This document shows positions 51,063 through 58,657 of a stretch of DNA of 64,000 nucleotides, piece by piece (the stretch's first letter is position 1; every line of letters begins with the position of its first letter). Under the pieces are notes generated by a model. It was given only the letters and a program-made list of their open reading frames with translations, made no database searches and was not told where the DNA came from. A program made the translations under genes and the position numbers. The DNA comes from DATMER01 sp031390755 (GTDB lineage: Bacteria; Acidobacteriota; Thermoanaerobaculia; Multivoradales; UBA5704): positions 1 to 64,000 of the forward strand of contig JANMTS010000014.1 of NCBI GenBank assembly GCA_031390755.1. The letters are read 5' to 3'.

Positions 51063-53677
51063 TCCTCTCTCAGAGCCAGGGCCGGCGACGTTCGGGCCAT
51101 CTTCCACGCTGGGTAGATGCCGGCGAGCAGCGCGGCCGCGAGCGCCAGGACCATGGCGCTGACCAGAATCATGGGATCGACCTCCATCCGGATCGTCCAT
51201 CCGAACGAGCGGCGGTTGATCACGAAGATCATGATCGCGGCGAGCGTGAGGCCGACCGGGATCGACAGCAGCCCCGCGGCGAGCCCCATCAGCCCGGTCT
51301 GCGAGGTGACGAGATGCCAGACCTGCCCGGGCGTAAGGCCGGTCGCCCGCAGCACTCCGAGCTCCCGGGCTCGTTCGAGCTGCAAGGCCATGAGCGCGGA
51401 CAGCACGCCGATGAAGGCCACCATCCCCGAGACCAGCCGCAGCACGTCGGTGATCCGGAAGGTCCGGTCGAAGATGACCATGGAGATCTCTTTCAGCCTT
51501 CGGTTTGACTGGATACTCAGGCCGTCGCCGCCCGGCTCCTTCGCGAGCGCCGCGCGCAGCGTCTTGACGGCTTCGTCCACGTCCACGCCGGGCTTGAGGT
51601 CCACCGAGAAGCCGGTGATCTGCGGATCGCGCCAGTGCCGCAGATACGTGGCCCGGCTCATCAGGACCAGCCCGCGGTCCGAGGCGTAGTCGTAGTAGAC
51701 GCCCGCGATCTTGAAATCCCGGTCGCCGTCCTCGGTACGCAGGCGGACGGAGTCTCCAGCGGACACGCCGCGGCGGTGCGCGAACGGCTCCGACACCACG
51801 ACCGTGTCGCCGCCCTGGAACGCCGGCCAGACCGTCTCGGCCCGGCCTTCCTTGAGCTGATACACGTTGATGCCCTGCAGATCGGTCCCCAGGATGATCA
51901 GCCGCACCGAGCCGTCCGGAGACGGGATCTCGGTCCGGCGGAGGAGGTTGACGCGCCGGATGCCCGGCAGCTCCGTCATGCGCAGGGCCACCCCGGGATC
52001 GAGATCGCCGCCGCTGAACCCTCCGGCCCGGCTCGGCGTCCCCAGATAGATGTCGGAGCGGAGGGAGGCCTCCAGCCAATTCACCACGGTGCCGCGGAAG
52101 CTGTCGATCATGACCCCGATGCCGATCGTGGTCGACACCGCGATGACCAGTGCCGCGATCGCCACCGCCGTCCTGGACAGCGATGCCACCACGCCGCCGG
52201 CCGCCATCCGCCCCAGCACGCCGAAGAGCCGTCCCATGACCGGTCGGACCAATTTCATGAACACCACGGTGGCGCCCGGGGTGAGCAGCGCCGCGCCGAC
52301 GATCACCGCGAACAGGCCCGTGAAGCTCACCACCAGCCCCAGCCCGCCGCCGGCCGGCACCGCGAGCAGTCCGCCACCCATCGCGAGCAGCCCGGCGCCG
52401 GCCAGGGAGATCCTGGGGAGCGCGCGCCGCATCCGGCCCTCCAGGGCCGACCGGCTGAGCACCGCCCGCGGCGGCGCCTTCGTGGCTTCGATCGCCGGAG
52501 CGAGCGCCGCCGCGAGGGTGGCGCCGATCCCCATCACCCCGCCTTTGATCAGCAGGGCGATCGGCACGTCCAGCTCGCGCACGGAGACCACGAAATAGAG
52601 GTCGTTGATCGTCTGCGTGACCAGCCGCACCAGCTCCTGGGCGAGCAGCACGCCGATCCCGAGGCCGGCTGCGGTCCCGGCCACGGCCACCACCGCGGCC
52701 TCGCCGAGCACCAGGGCGAAGATCTGGCCGCGGGTGACGCCGAGCGCCCGCAGCGTACCGATGAGCGTCCGCCGCTGGACGACGGAGAAGACCATGGTGT
52801 TGTAGATGAGGAAGACCCCGCAGACCAGCGCAAGGAGAGACAGCGCCGTCAGGTTCAGCCGGAACGCCTCTGTCATCTCCTCGGTGGTCTCGGTCCGCGA
52901 GCTGGAGCGGAGGATCTGGGCGCCGGGCGGCAGCACGGCCTCGGCCTCTGCCAGTTGGGAGTCCTGCGCGATGAGATCGATCCGGTCGAGCCGGCCGGTC
53001 CGTTCGAGCACCTCCTGGGCGGAGGAGATGTCCATCACCAGGAGGTCCGACAGCGCGTTGCGGGTGCTTTCGTCCTTCGGCTCCAGGGCGCCGACCAGCT
53101 CGATCGTCCGCTCCGCGCCGCCGACCTTGACGCGCAACGACGCGCCCGGCTTGAGCCCCAGCTCCTCGGCCGTGGCGGCGGAGATCACCCCGGCAGCCGG
53201 GCGGGTGAGCAGGGGAGCGAGGTCGAACGACGTGGCCTCGTCCCGCCCGCCCTGGGCGCCGCCGGACAGGTAGGGACGGAACGGTCCTTCCGAGAAGGGG
53301 TCGATCCCGAGCAGGTGGAGCATGCGGCCCGGTGATCGCGGTGATCGCGGTGATCCCGGGGATCCCGGCCGTCCCGGCCGACCGGGAACAAACACGTAGC
53401 CCTCGACCACGGGCGCCGCCGGGATGTCCGTCTCCAGGACCAGGCGGCGGAAGGCGGAGTCCGGCAGCCCCCCGGGTCCGGCCACGACCTGATGAGTGGC
53501 CCGGCCGGACACGGCCTCGCTGGAGAGCGTGAACGCCCGGGTGGCACTGGCGTTCGCGAGGTCGATCGACACGACCACGGCCACGCCGAGCGCCACGCCG
53601 AGCACGGCCAGCCCGAACTGCCAGGGGTGCCGGAGGAGATACCGCAGGCTGGAGCGCAGCAGAAGAGGAGACGTCAT
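51059..53677 (-). CDS. FtsX/MacB-type ABC permease (COG0577)
   Basis: 872 residues: first helix LAVLGVALGVAVVVSIDLANAS, a periplasmic domain (about 60-280), FtsX helices around 290-450, a second helix set (about 480-560), another extracytoplasmic region and terminal FtsX helices (about 770-860; QLERARELGVLRATGLTPGQV). This is the large LolC/AttG-like type. Residues about 98-117 are a low-complexity Gly/Pro/Arg/Ser run coded by 9-bp repeats. Overlaps the ATPase gene by 4 bp and the AttH gene by 4 bp. Confidence 0.9.
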   Translation of the reverse strand: MTSPLLLRSSLRYLLRHPWQFGLAVLGVALGVAVVVSIDLANASATRAFTLSSEAVSGRATHQVVAGPGGLPDSAFRRLVLETDIPAAPVVEGYVFVPGRPGRPGSPGSPRSPRSPGRMLHLLGIDPFSEGPFRPYLSGGAQGGRDEATSFDLAPLLTRPAAGVISAATAEELGLKPGASLRVKVGGAERTIELVGALEPKDESTRNALSDLLVMDISSAQEVLERTGRLDRIDLIAQDSQLAEAEAVLPPGAQILRSSSRTETTEEMTEAFRLNLTALSLLALVCGVFLIYNTMVFSVVQRRTLIGTLRALGVTRGQIFALVLGEAAVVAVAGTAAGLGIGVLLAQELVRLVTQTINDLYFVVSVRELDVPIALLIKGGVMGIGATLAAALAPAIEATKAPPRAVLSRSALEGRMRRALPRISLAGAGLLAMGGGLLAVPAGGGLGLVVSFTGLFAVIVGAALLTPGATVVFMKLVRPVMGRLFGVLGRMAAGGVVASLSRTAVAIAALVIAVSTTIGIGVMIDSFRGTVVNWLEASLRSDIYLGTPSRAGGFSGGDLDPGVALRMTELPGIRRVNLLRRTEIPSPDGSVRLIILGTDLQGINVYQLKEGRAETVWPAFQGGDTVVVSEPFAHRRGVSAGDSVRLRTEDGDRDFKIAGVYYDYASDRGLVLMSRATYLRHWRDPQITGFSVDLKPGVDVDEAVKTLRAALAKEPGGDGLSIQSNRRLKEISMVIFDRTFRITDVLRLVSGMVAFIGVLSALMALQLERARELGVLRATGLTPGQVWHLVTSQTGLMGLAAGLLSIPVGLTLAAIMIFVINRRSFGWTIRMEVDPMILVSAMVLALAAALLAGIYPAWKMARTSPALALREE
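53331..53384 (-). repeat. Six 9-bp in-frame repeats in permease gene
   Basis: GGTGATCGC, GGTGATCGC, GGTGATCCC, GGGGATCCC, GGCCGTCCC, GGCCGACCG: six 9-bp units encoding a GRPGRPGSPGSPRSPRSP run in the permease. Confidence 0.85.
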
Positions 53678-54369
53678 GCGGCCCGGGACGCTCCGGCTTC
53701 CACAAGACGCCCGTCGTCGACCCGGAACACCCGGTCGGCGATCCCCACGACCTCCTGGCTGTGGGTCACCATGACCATGGTCTTGCCGGCCTGCCGCGTG
53801 AGCCGGTCGAGGATCTCCAAGACCTGAAGCCCGGTCTCAAGGTCCAGATTGCCCGTGGGCTCGTCCGCGAGCACGAGGATCGGATCGTGAGCCAACGCCC
53901 GGGCCACGGCCACCCGCTGCTGCTCACCGCCGGACAGCCGGTCCGGGAAGCTCCCGCCGCGATCCGCGAGGCCGACCTCCGCAAGAAGATCCAGAGCCCG
54001 CCGCCGCTGCTCCGCGCTCACCCGGCCCTTCAACTCCAGGGGGAGAAGCAGGTTCTCCTCGACCGTGAGCGTCGGAATCAGGTTGAAGAACTGAAAAATG
54101 AACCCGATCCGGTCGCGCCGGAAGAGCGTCCGCTCGCGCTCGGCCAGCTCCGACACCGCGACCCCGTCGATGACGATCTGCCCCGAGTCCGGCAGGTCGA
54201 TCCCCGAGATCAGGTTGAGCAGCGTCGACTTGCCCGACCCGCTCCGGCCGACCAGCACCGCCAGCTCGCCGCGGTCGATGCCGATCGTGGCGTCGCGGAG
54301 AACGACCCGGTGGCGGCCTCCTTCCTCGTAGGCCTTGGAGAGATTGCGGAGCTCGATGAGGGGCGTCAT
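53674..54369 (-). CDS. LolD-like ABC transporter ATP-binding protein
   Basis: 231 residues with Walker A GRSGSGKST, FQFFNLIPTLTVEEN Q-loop region, signature LSGGEQQRVAVARAL, Walker B LVLADEPTGNLD and H-loop THS. Typical for MacB/LolD-type systems. It overlaps the permease start by 4 bp. Upstream it overlaps (ATGA) the TGA that would end the full-length HepT frame, so it may once have been read from the HEPN-MNT transcript. Confidence 0.93.
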   Translation of the reverse strand: MTPLIELRNLSKAYEEGGRHRVVLRDATIGIDRGELAVLVGRSGSGKSTLLNLISGIDLPDSGQIVIDGVAVSELAERERTLFRRDRIGFIFQFFNLIPTLTVEENLLLPLELKGRVSAEQRRRALDLLAEVGLADRGGSFPDRLSGGEQQRVAVARALAHDPILVLADEPTGNLDLETGLQVLEILDRLTRQAGKTMVMVTHSQEVVGIADRVFRVDDGRLVEAGASRAA

Positions 54370-54443
54370 ACGGAGGCCAGCCGCTCCCGAATGGACCGCA
54401 CAAACAACAGCAGATCGTCGAGGCGATGAAGGACCACGTCTTA
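54366..54443 (-). other. Lost C-terminal tail of HepT (after premature TAA)
   Basis: After the ochre codon (54443-54441) the same frame continues DVVLHRLDDLLLFVRSIRE and then RLASV to a TGA at 54368-54366. This is what the last helix of HepT proteins normally looks like, so the TAA appears to be a single-base nonsense change, probably from a tyrosine codon. Confidence 0.75.
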
Positions 54444-54782
54444 GATCACCTCTGGATTGACCACCTCGTAGCCGTGGACGAGGATGTTCCTGAAGCCGAC
54501 CATGTCCCGAAGCTTCGGAGCCAGCTCCGCGGGAATCCAGCCGTGCCGGGCCAGCGCTTCGAACAGGGCCTGGTTCGTTTCCGGCTCGCCCAGCCGGTCG
54601 TCCGAGGCGATGTGGCTGGAGGCGTCGAGCGCCGCCTGGATGGCGATCTGCAGAGTGTGAGCCTCGAACCGTTGCTCCCGGATGTCCGTCCGGACATCTT
54701 CCGGATGGGCGAGGGTCTGAAGCTCGCGGACGCAGGTTTCGATGAAGGCCAGCTTCTTGTAGACGAGTGAGAGGTCGGTCAC
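54441..54782 (-). CDS. hepT: HepT-like HEPN ribonuclease toxin (truncated)
   Basis: 113 residues of a HEPN protein. The RX4-6H active-site motif is present as RNILVHGY (Arg98, His103, Tyr105), the RX4HXY form that the partner MntA AMPylates on tyrosine in known systems. The protein ends early at a TAA; about 25 further residues of the normal C-terminal helix are still readable downstream. GTG start 54782 overlaps the mntA stop (GTGA), the standard arrangement. Whether the truncated HEPN dimer folds is unknown; the truncation could be an inactivating or attenuating mutation. Confidence 0.8.
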   Translation of the reverse strand: MTDLSLVYKKLAFIETCVRELQTLAHPEDVRTDIREQRFEAHTLQIAIQAALDASSHIASDDRLGEPETNQALFEALARHGWIPAELAPKLRDMVGFRNILVHGYEVVNPEVI

Positions 54783-55198
54783 GCCCGGCTCGCTTCTTGC
54801 CGCCGGTAGCGGAGCAGATGGGGCTCCAGATCCCAATACTCGTTGCGCTTGCGCACCTCGAACTGGATGCGTTTGGATGGGTCCTGGTTCACGAGCAGCT
54901 TTCCCTCCAACATGACTCGCCGGATCAGGTCGATCGAAGCCCGGTTCAGCACTACGAGTTGAACCGGGAGGCGGAGGAACGTCTGCAAATCTGCCTCCAG
55001 GTCGAAGTGGTACCCGGCGAGGGTCTTGGGAGGATCCTCGGAGAAGAGCACGGCCACGTCGACGTCGCTGCCAGAGTGCGACGTCCCCCGGGCGACGCTG
55101 CCGAAAAGCCACGCCGCGGCGATTCCGTCAGCCTTTCCGGTCGCGGCCCTGGCCTCGAAAAACTCTCTCAGTTGACGCTCGATCGCCGCTCCGTCCAT
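54779..55198 (-). CDS. mntA: MntA-like minimal nucleotidyltransferase antitoxin
   Basis: 139 residues. The nucleotidyltransferase motif is GSVARGTSHSGSDVDVAVLF (Gly33-Ser34 and Asp45/Asp47, the GSx10DxD pattern). In MNT-HEPN modules it AMPylates the HEPN RNase to silence it. The start at 55198 is preferred to 55207 because TATAAT directly overlaps the latter ATG and ends 7 nt before the former. Coupled to hepT by GTGA. Confidence 0.87.
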   Translation of the reverse strand: MDGAAIERQLREFFEARAATGKADGIAAAWLFGSVARGTSHSGSDVDVAVLFSEDPPKTLAGYHFDLEADLQTFLRLPVQLVVLNRASIDLIRRVMLEGKLLVNQDPSKRIQFEVRKRNEYWDLEPHLLRYRRQEASRA

Positions 55199-55205
55199 GG
55201 CGTGC

Positions 55206-55211
55206 ATTATA
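55206..55211 (-). promoter_or_regulatory. -10 box (TATAAT) for leaderless mntA
   Basis: Consensus TATAAT on the minus strand, 7 nt before ATG 55198. Confidence 0.55.
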
Positions 55212-55349
55212 GAGCCCCGGCCCCCCTGTCTTGTTTTTGCCTCGGCACGGCACCTATCATCCGGTGGGTTCGCAACCCAGCCAACATCGAACTTTCAGCT
55301 AGACTTGAATGCCGCCACCCTGTTCCGGCGGCTTCGGAGGGAATCGTCT

Positions 55350-56738
55350 GTGAGAAAACCACTTCCTGAGCCCTGGCGGGTCAAGGTCATCGAAAAAGTC
55401 AAAGTGCTCACCCGCGAGGAGCGCGAGAAGGTGCTGGTCGACGGCGGCTTCAGCATGTTCGGCATCCCGTCGGAGGCGGTCTACATCGACCTGTTCACCG
55501 ACTCGGGCACCTCCGCCATGTCGGACTGGCAGTGGGGCGGGCTCATGCAGGGCGACGAAGCCTATGCCGGCGCCCGCAACTACTTCCACCTCAAGGATTC
55601 CGTCGAGGCCGTCTTCGGCTTCCCCTACTTCCTGCCCACCCACCAGGGCCGGGCGGCGGAGAGCCTGTTCTTCTCCTGGCTGCTCCACGGCAAGCAGGGC
55701 ATGAAGATCCCGAGCAACACCCACTTCGACACCACCCGCGCCAACATCGAGGTCAACGGCGGCACCTGCGTCGACCTGGTCGTGGACGAGGCGCGCGACG
55801 CCACCTCCGAGGCGCCCTTCAAGGGCAACATGGATCTCGCGAAGCTCCGCCGGTTCTTCGAGACGACGCCCAAGGCGGACATCCCGGTCTGCATGCTGAC
55901 GCTGACCAACAACGCGGGCGGCGGCCAGCCGGTCGCCCTGGCCAACGTCAAGGCCACCTCGGAGCTGTGCAAGGAGTTCGGCGTCCCGCTCTACATCGAC
56001 GCCTGCCGCTTCGCGGAGAACTCCTGGTTCATCAAGCAGCGCGAGGAGGGCCAGGGCCACCGCTCCGTGGCCGACATCGCGCTCGAGACCTTCAGCTACG
56101 CCGAAGGCTGCACCATGAGCGCCAAGAAGGACGGCCTCGTGAACATCGGCGGCCTGTTCTGTACCCGCGACAAGGATCACCTCGACGTCCTCACCCAGCG
56201 CCTCCTCGTGGTCGAGGGCTTCCCGACCTACGGCGGCCTCGCCGGGCGCGACCTCGAAGCCATCGCCCGCGGCCTGCGCGAGGTGCTGGACGAGAACTAC
56301 CTCGCCTTCCGCACCGGCCAGGTGGCACTCTTCGGCGAGATGCTGGCCGAGCGCGGCGTCCCCTTCCTCAAGCCCACGGGAGGCCACGCCGTCTACCTCG
56401 ATGCCGGAGCCCTGCTGACCCACATCCCGCCCCAGAAGTTCCCGGGCCACGCCCTCGCCATCGAGCTCTATCGCGACGGCGGAGTCCGTGGCGCCGAGCT
56501 GGGCACCGCGATGTTCGGAGACATGGACGAGGCGACGGGGGAGATGACCACCTTCGCCCCCATCGAGATGGTCCGCCTGGCCATCCCGCGCCGCGTCTAC
56601 ACCAACGACCACCTGGAGTACGTGGCCGACATCCTGGGCGACATCGCCAAGCGCAAGGAAGAGCTGAAGGGCTTCCGCTTCACCTTCGCGCCGAAGATCA
56701 TGCGCCACTTCACGGCGCGGTTCGAAGAGATCCGCTAA
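55350..56738 (+). CDS. Tyrosine phenol-lyase / tryptophanase family enzyme
   Basis: PLP-dependent beta-eliminating lyase of 462 residues. It has PTHQGRAAESLFF (PLP phosphate region), LTNNAGGGQP, YIDACRFAENSWF, and the PLP lysine in SAKKDGLVNIGG (Lys260). The SYAEGCTMSAKKDGLVNIGG and IPRRVYT segments look closer to tyrosine phenol-lyase than to E. coli tryptophanase, so cleavage of tyrosine to phenol, pyruvate and ammonia is favoured; indole release remains possible. GTG start 55350 with GGAGGG eight bases upstream. No permease or TnaC-like leader is visible. Confidence 0.88.
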   Translation: MRKPLPEPWRVKVIEKVKVLTREEREKVLVDGGFSMFGIPSEAVYIDLFTDSGTSAMSDWQWGGLMQGDEAYAGARNYFHLKDSVEAVFGFPYFLPTHQGRAAESLFFSWLLHGKQGMKIPSNTHFDTTRANIEVNGGTCVDLVVDEARDATSEAPFKGNMDLAKLRRFFETTPKADIPVCMLTLTNNAGGGQPVALANVKATSELCKEFGVPLYIDACRFAENSWFIKQREEGQGHRSVADIALETFSYAEGCTMSAKKDGLVNIGGLFCTRDKDHLDVLTQRLLVVEGFPTYGGLAGRDLEAIARGLREVLDENYLAFRTGQVALFGEMLAERGVPFLKPTGGHAVYLDAGALLTHIPPQKFPGHALAIELYRDGGVRGAELGTAMFGDMDEATGEMTTFAPIEMVRLAIPRRVYTNDHLEYVADILGDIAKRKEELKGFRFTFAPKIMRHFTARFEEIR

Positions 56739-56759
56739 GGGGAGTTGGGAACGGCTCGG

Positions 56760-56789
56760 TCCCTGCCGTCGGCTATCCGACGGCAGGGA
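56760..56789. terminator. Hairpin terminator after the lyase gene
   Basis: A 13-bp perfect stem TCCCTGCCGTCGG - CTAT - CCGACGGCAGGGA between the convergent lyase and antitoxin genes. Confidence 0.7.
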
Positions 56790-56824
56790 TGTCGTTCCCG
56801 TGGCCTACGATCGCAGAGATCGGG

Positions 56825-57010
56825 TCAGGCGGACTTCAAGCTGGGGTGTTTCGGGTCATCCGTGGAGATCAGGCGGTCCTGATAGCTCTTCTGGAGCTCC
56901 ATGTAGTAGGCCACCAGCCGCTTGGGGTCGTGATCGAACCGAGCGGAGATCCGGTGCCGAACCTCGCGGATTTCGTCGATGACCGGGTCGCTCGCGGGAT
57001 CAGTCTTCAT
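56825..57010 (-). CDS. Small antitoxin-like protein of the PIN pair
   Basis: 61 residues (MKTDPASDPVIDEIREVRHRISARFDHDPKRLVAYYMELQKSYQDRL...). The DPVIDEIREVRHRISARFDHD pattern is common to small proteins encoded directly next to PIN-domain toxins. The start at 57010 lies inside the PIN gene's end (11-bp overlap), showing translational coupling. The antitoxin follows the toxin, the less usual order. Confidence 0.7.
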   Translation of the reverse strand: MKTDPASDPVIDEIREVRHRISARFDHDPKRLVAYYMELQKSYQDRLISTDDPKHPSLKSA

Positions 57011-57488
57011 CAGCGTCTCCAAGCATCTCCAACGGAGTCACCAGTGAGGGCACGAAGAGGCCCAGCATCGCGTTCACGCGACGAATGTGTCCGAATTTAT
57101 TAGCGTTGGCGAGATGGCGGCAGTTCCATGTGACCAGAAAGTCGCACTTGTGGTACGACGCAAGCGCCAGATGCATGGCGTCGCCCCCGGGATCGGATGG
57201 CATGAGCTTGTACCCAACGTATGCCTGCACGATCTCCAGGATGGCCGACTCAATCGGCAAGAGCGGCAGATGGCGAACGAGGGAGAGCCGTAGCTCACCA
57301 CGTTCGGGCAGCCCGCCAGCTAGTTCGTCAAGCACCGCTGGGCTGGTAACGAGCTCGTAGCGCTCCTCGGCTCCATCCCACCACTGTCGCGTCCATTGTT
57401 TCCGGACAACGATGTCAGGTGAGGTTCGGGCTTCGTGGTAGAAGCTCGGAATCGTGGTCTCGACGTAGACCCGCGGCCGGAACACCAT
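57000..57488 (-). CDS. PIN-domain RNase toxin
   Basis: 162 residues with the PIN-like core: N-terminal VYVETTIPSFY (acidic residue as Glu), SPAVLDEL, DAMHLALASYHKCDFLVTWNCRHLAN. These are the positions of the acidic residues that bind magnesium in VapC-type nucleases; the pattern is of the divergent PIN class whose small partner carries the DPV-EIR motif. TATTGT ends 7 nt before the ATG at 57488. Probably a plasmid- or island-type addiction or stress module. Confidence 0.78.
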   Translation of the reverse strand: MVFRPRVYVETTIPSFYHEARTSPDIVVRKQWTRQWWDGAEERYELVTSPAVLDELAGGLPERGELRLSLVRHLPLLPIESAILEIVQAYVGYKLMPSDPGGDAMHLALASYHKCDFLVTWNCRHLANANKFGHIRRVNAMLGLFVPSLVTPLEMLGDADED

Positions 57489-57495
57489 AAGTCAC

Positions 57496-57501
57496 ACAAT
57501 A
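57496..57501 (-). promoter_or_regulatory. -10 box (TATTGT) for leaderless PIN toxin gene
   Basis: TATTGT on the minus strand ends 7 nt before the PIN toxin ATG at 57488. Confidence 0.45.
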
Positions 57502-57698
57502 CCGCAGGTGTGTCGCTCTCGCCGCAAGTTGCTGGGTCGCGATTCAGCGCAGGTCAATCTCGACGTCGGAACCGTGCCCGCAAGCCTCAACGAATGCTGT
57601 GTTGGCCCGCTGCGCGCGTGAGTGATGGGGTTCATGGCGGGCGTCTCGGCCGTCGATTGTGGAGCGGTCCGGAGCGATCCGCCAAGCTCCCGGACGGA

Positions 57699-58202
57699 GG
57701 GAAAGCCTCTTTCCCTCCATCCGTCGCCTCGCCGACTGCGGGGAAAGCCTCTTTCCCTACTTCCATCCTTCTACCGACAACGGGGAAAGCGGCGTTCCCT
57801 TCGGAAGTCTTCAGGCCGGAAGCGGGGAAAGCGCCTTTCCCTGGTTCTGGCGTCTTGCCGGAAGCGGGGAAAGCGCCTTTCCCTGGTTCTGGCGTCTTGC
57901 CGGCAACGGGGAAAGCCTCTTTCCCTGGTTCCGGCGTCTTGCCGGCAACGGGGAAAGCCTCTTTCCCTCTTTCCGGCGCCTTGCCGGATGTAGGGAAAGC
58001 CTCTTTCCCTCTTTCTGGCGTCGCGGCGGATCGGGGGAAAGCCACTTTCCCTACTTCCGGCGTCGCACCGACTTCGGGGAAAGCCCCTTTCCCTCCAGCA
58101 GCCGCCTCGCCGACAGTAGGGAAGATCGCTTTCCCTCCTTCCGGCGCCACGCCGACGACAGGGAAAGCCGCGTTCCCTGCGGTAGACTCGGCGGCGGTGG
58201 CA
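57699..58202. repeat. Twelve-unit 42-bp tandem array of GGGAAAG-CTTTCCC palindromes
   Basis: Palindromes begin at 57699, 57741, 57783, 57825, 57867, 57909, 57951, 57993, 58035, 58077, 58119 and 58161, exactly every 42 bp. Each is a 7-bp stem GGGAAAG, a variable 3-nt loop (CCT, CGG, CGC, CCA, CCC, CCG) and CTTTCCC, separated by 25-nt spacers that share a GGCGTCTTGCCGG-like theme but drift. Stems are conserved better than spacers. As the period divides by three, long open frames appear on both strands (for example GKASFPxSG repeats), but no start signal or clear protein is associated. It lies between the PIN toxin and yjbQ. Confidence 0.95.
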
Positions 58203-58246
58203 ACGAACCAGACATTGAAGCGGATGGCGCAGCGGGCGTTCCGGCG

Positions 58247-58657
58247 ATGGTGAAGCGCCTCTCGATCCACATCCCCGGCCAGGGCCTGCACGAGATCACC
58301 CGCGAGGTGGCCCGGGTCGTCCGCGAGAGCGGCGTGGGGGAGGGCCTCTGCACCGTCTTCATCCAGCACACGTCGGCAAGCCTGACCATCCAGGAGAACG
58401 CCGATCCTTCGGCGCGGCGCGACCTGGAGAGCTGGCTGAACCGGCTGGTGCCGGAGCGCGATCCGCTCTACACCCACACGCAGGAAGGGCCGGACGACAT
58501 GCCTTCCCACATCAAGGCCATGCTCACCGACGTCTCCCTCTCGATTCCCATCCTCGACGGCGAGCTCGGGCTCGGCACCTGGCAGGGGATCTACCTCTGG
58601 GAGCACCGCCGGCGCGACGGCGCGCGCAACCTGCTGGTCCACATCGCCGCGGATTAG
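58247..58657 (+). CDS. yjbQ: YjbQ family protein (UPF0047)
   Basis: 136 residues, the usual length. Family patterns are HEITREVARVV, CTVFIQHTSASLTIQENADPSARRDLE, HIKAMLTDVSLSIPI and GTWQGIYLWEHR. The family has a conserved beta-fold with metal-binding histidines; a weak thiamine-phosphate synthase activity has been reported for the E. coli protein, but its role is not settled. The ATG at 58247 matches the family N-terminus. It is immediately downstream of the 42-bp array. It converges with the kinase gene (4-bp overlap of ends). Confidence 0.92.
   Translation: MVKRLSIHIPGQGLHEITREVARVVRESGVGEGLCTVFIQHTSASLTIQENADPSARRDLESWLNRLVPERDPLYTHTQEGPDDMPSHIKAMLTDVSLSIPILDGELGLGTWQGIYLWEHRRRDGARNLLVHIAAD

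Noticed and set aside
49875..53705. Single fusion of permease and AttH lipoprotein
   Set aside because: The continuous frame upstream of 51062 is out of register with the permease; the two genes overlap by ATGA in different frames.
57699..58202. CRISPR array
   Set aside because: Regular 42-bp period but the conserved part is only a 17-bp palindrome and the spacers are related to each other, not unique; no cas genes are present.
57435..58253. Protein-coding gene for a GKASFP repeat protein
   Set aside because: Frames are open on both strands because the period is a multiple of three; upstream sequence overlaps the PIN gene antisense, and no ribosome site or leaderless box was seen.
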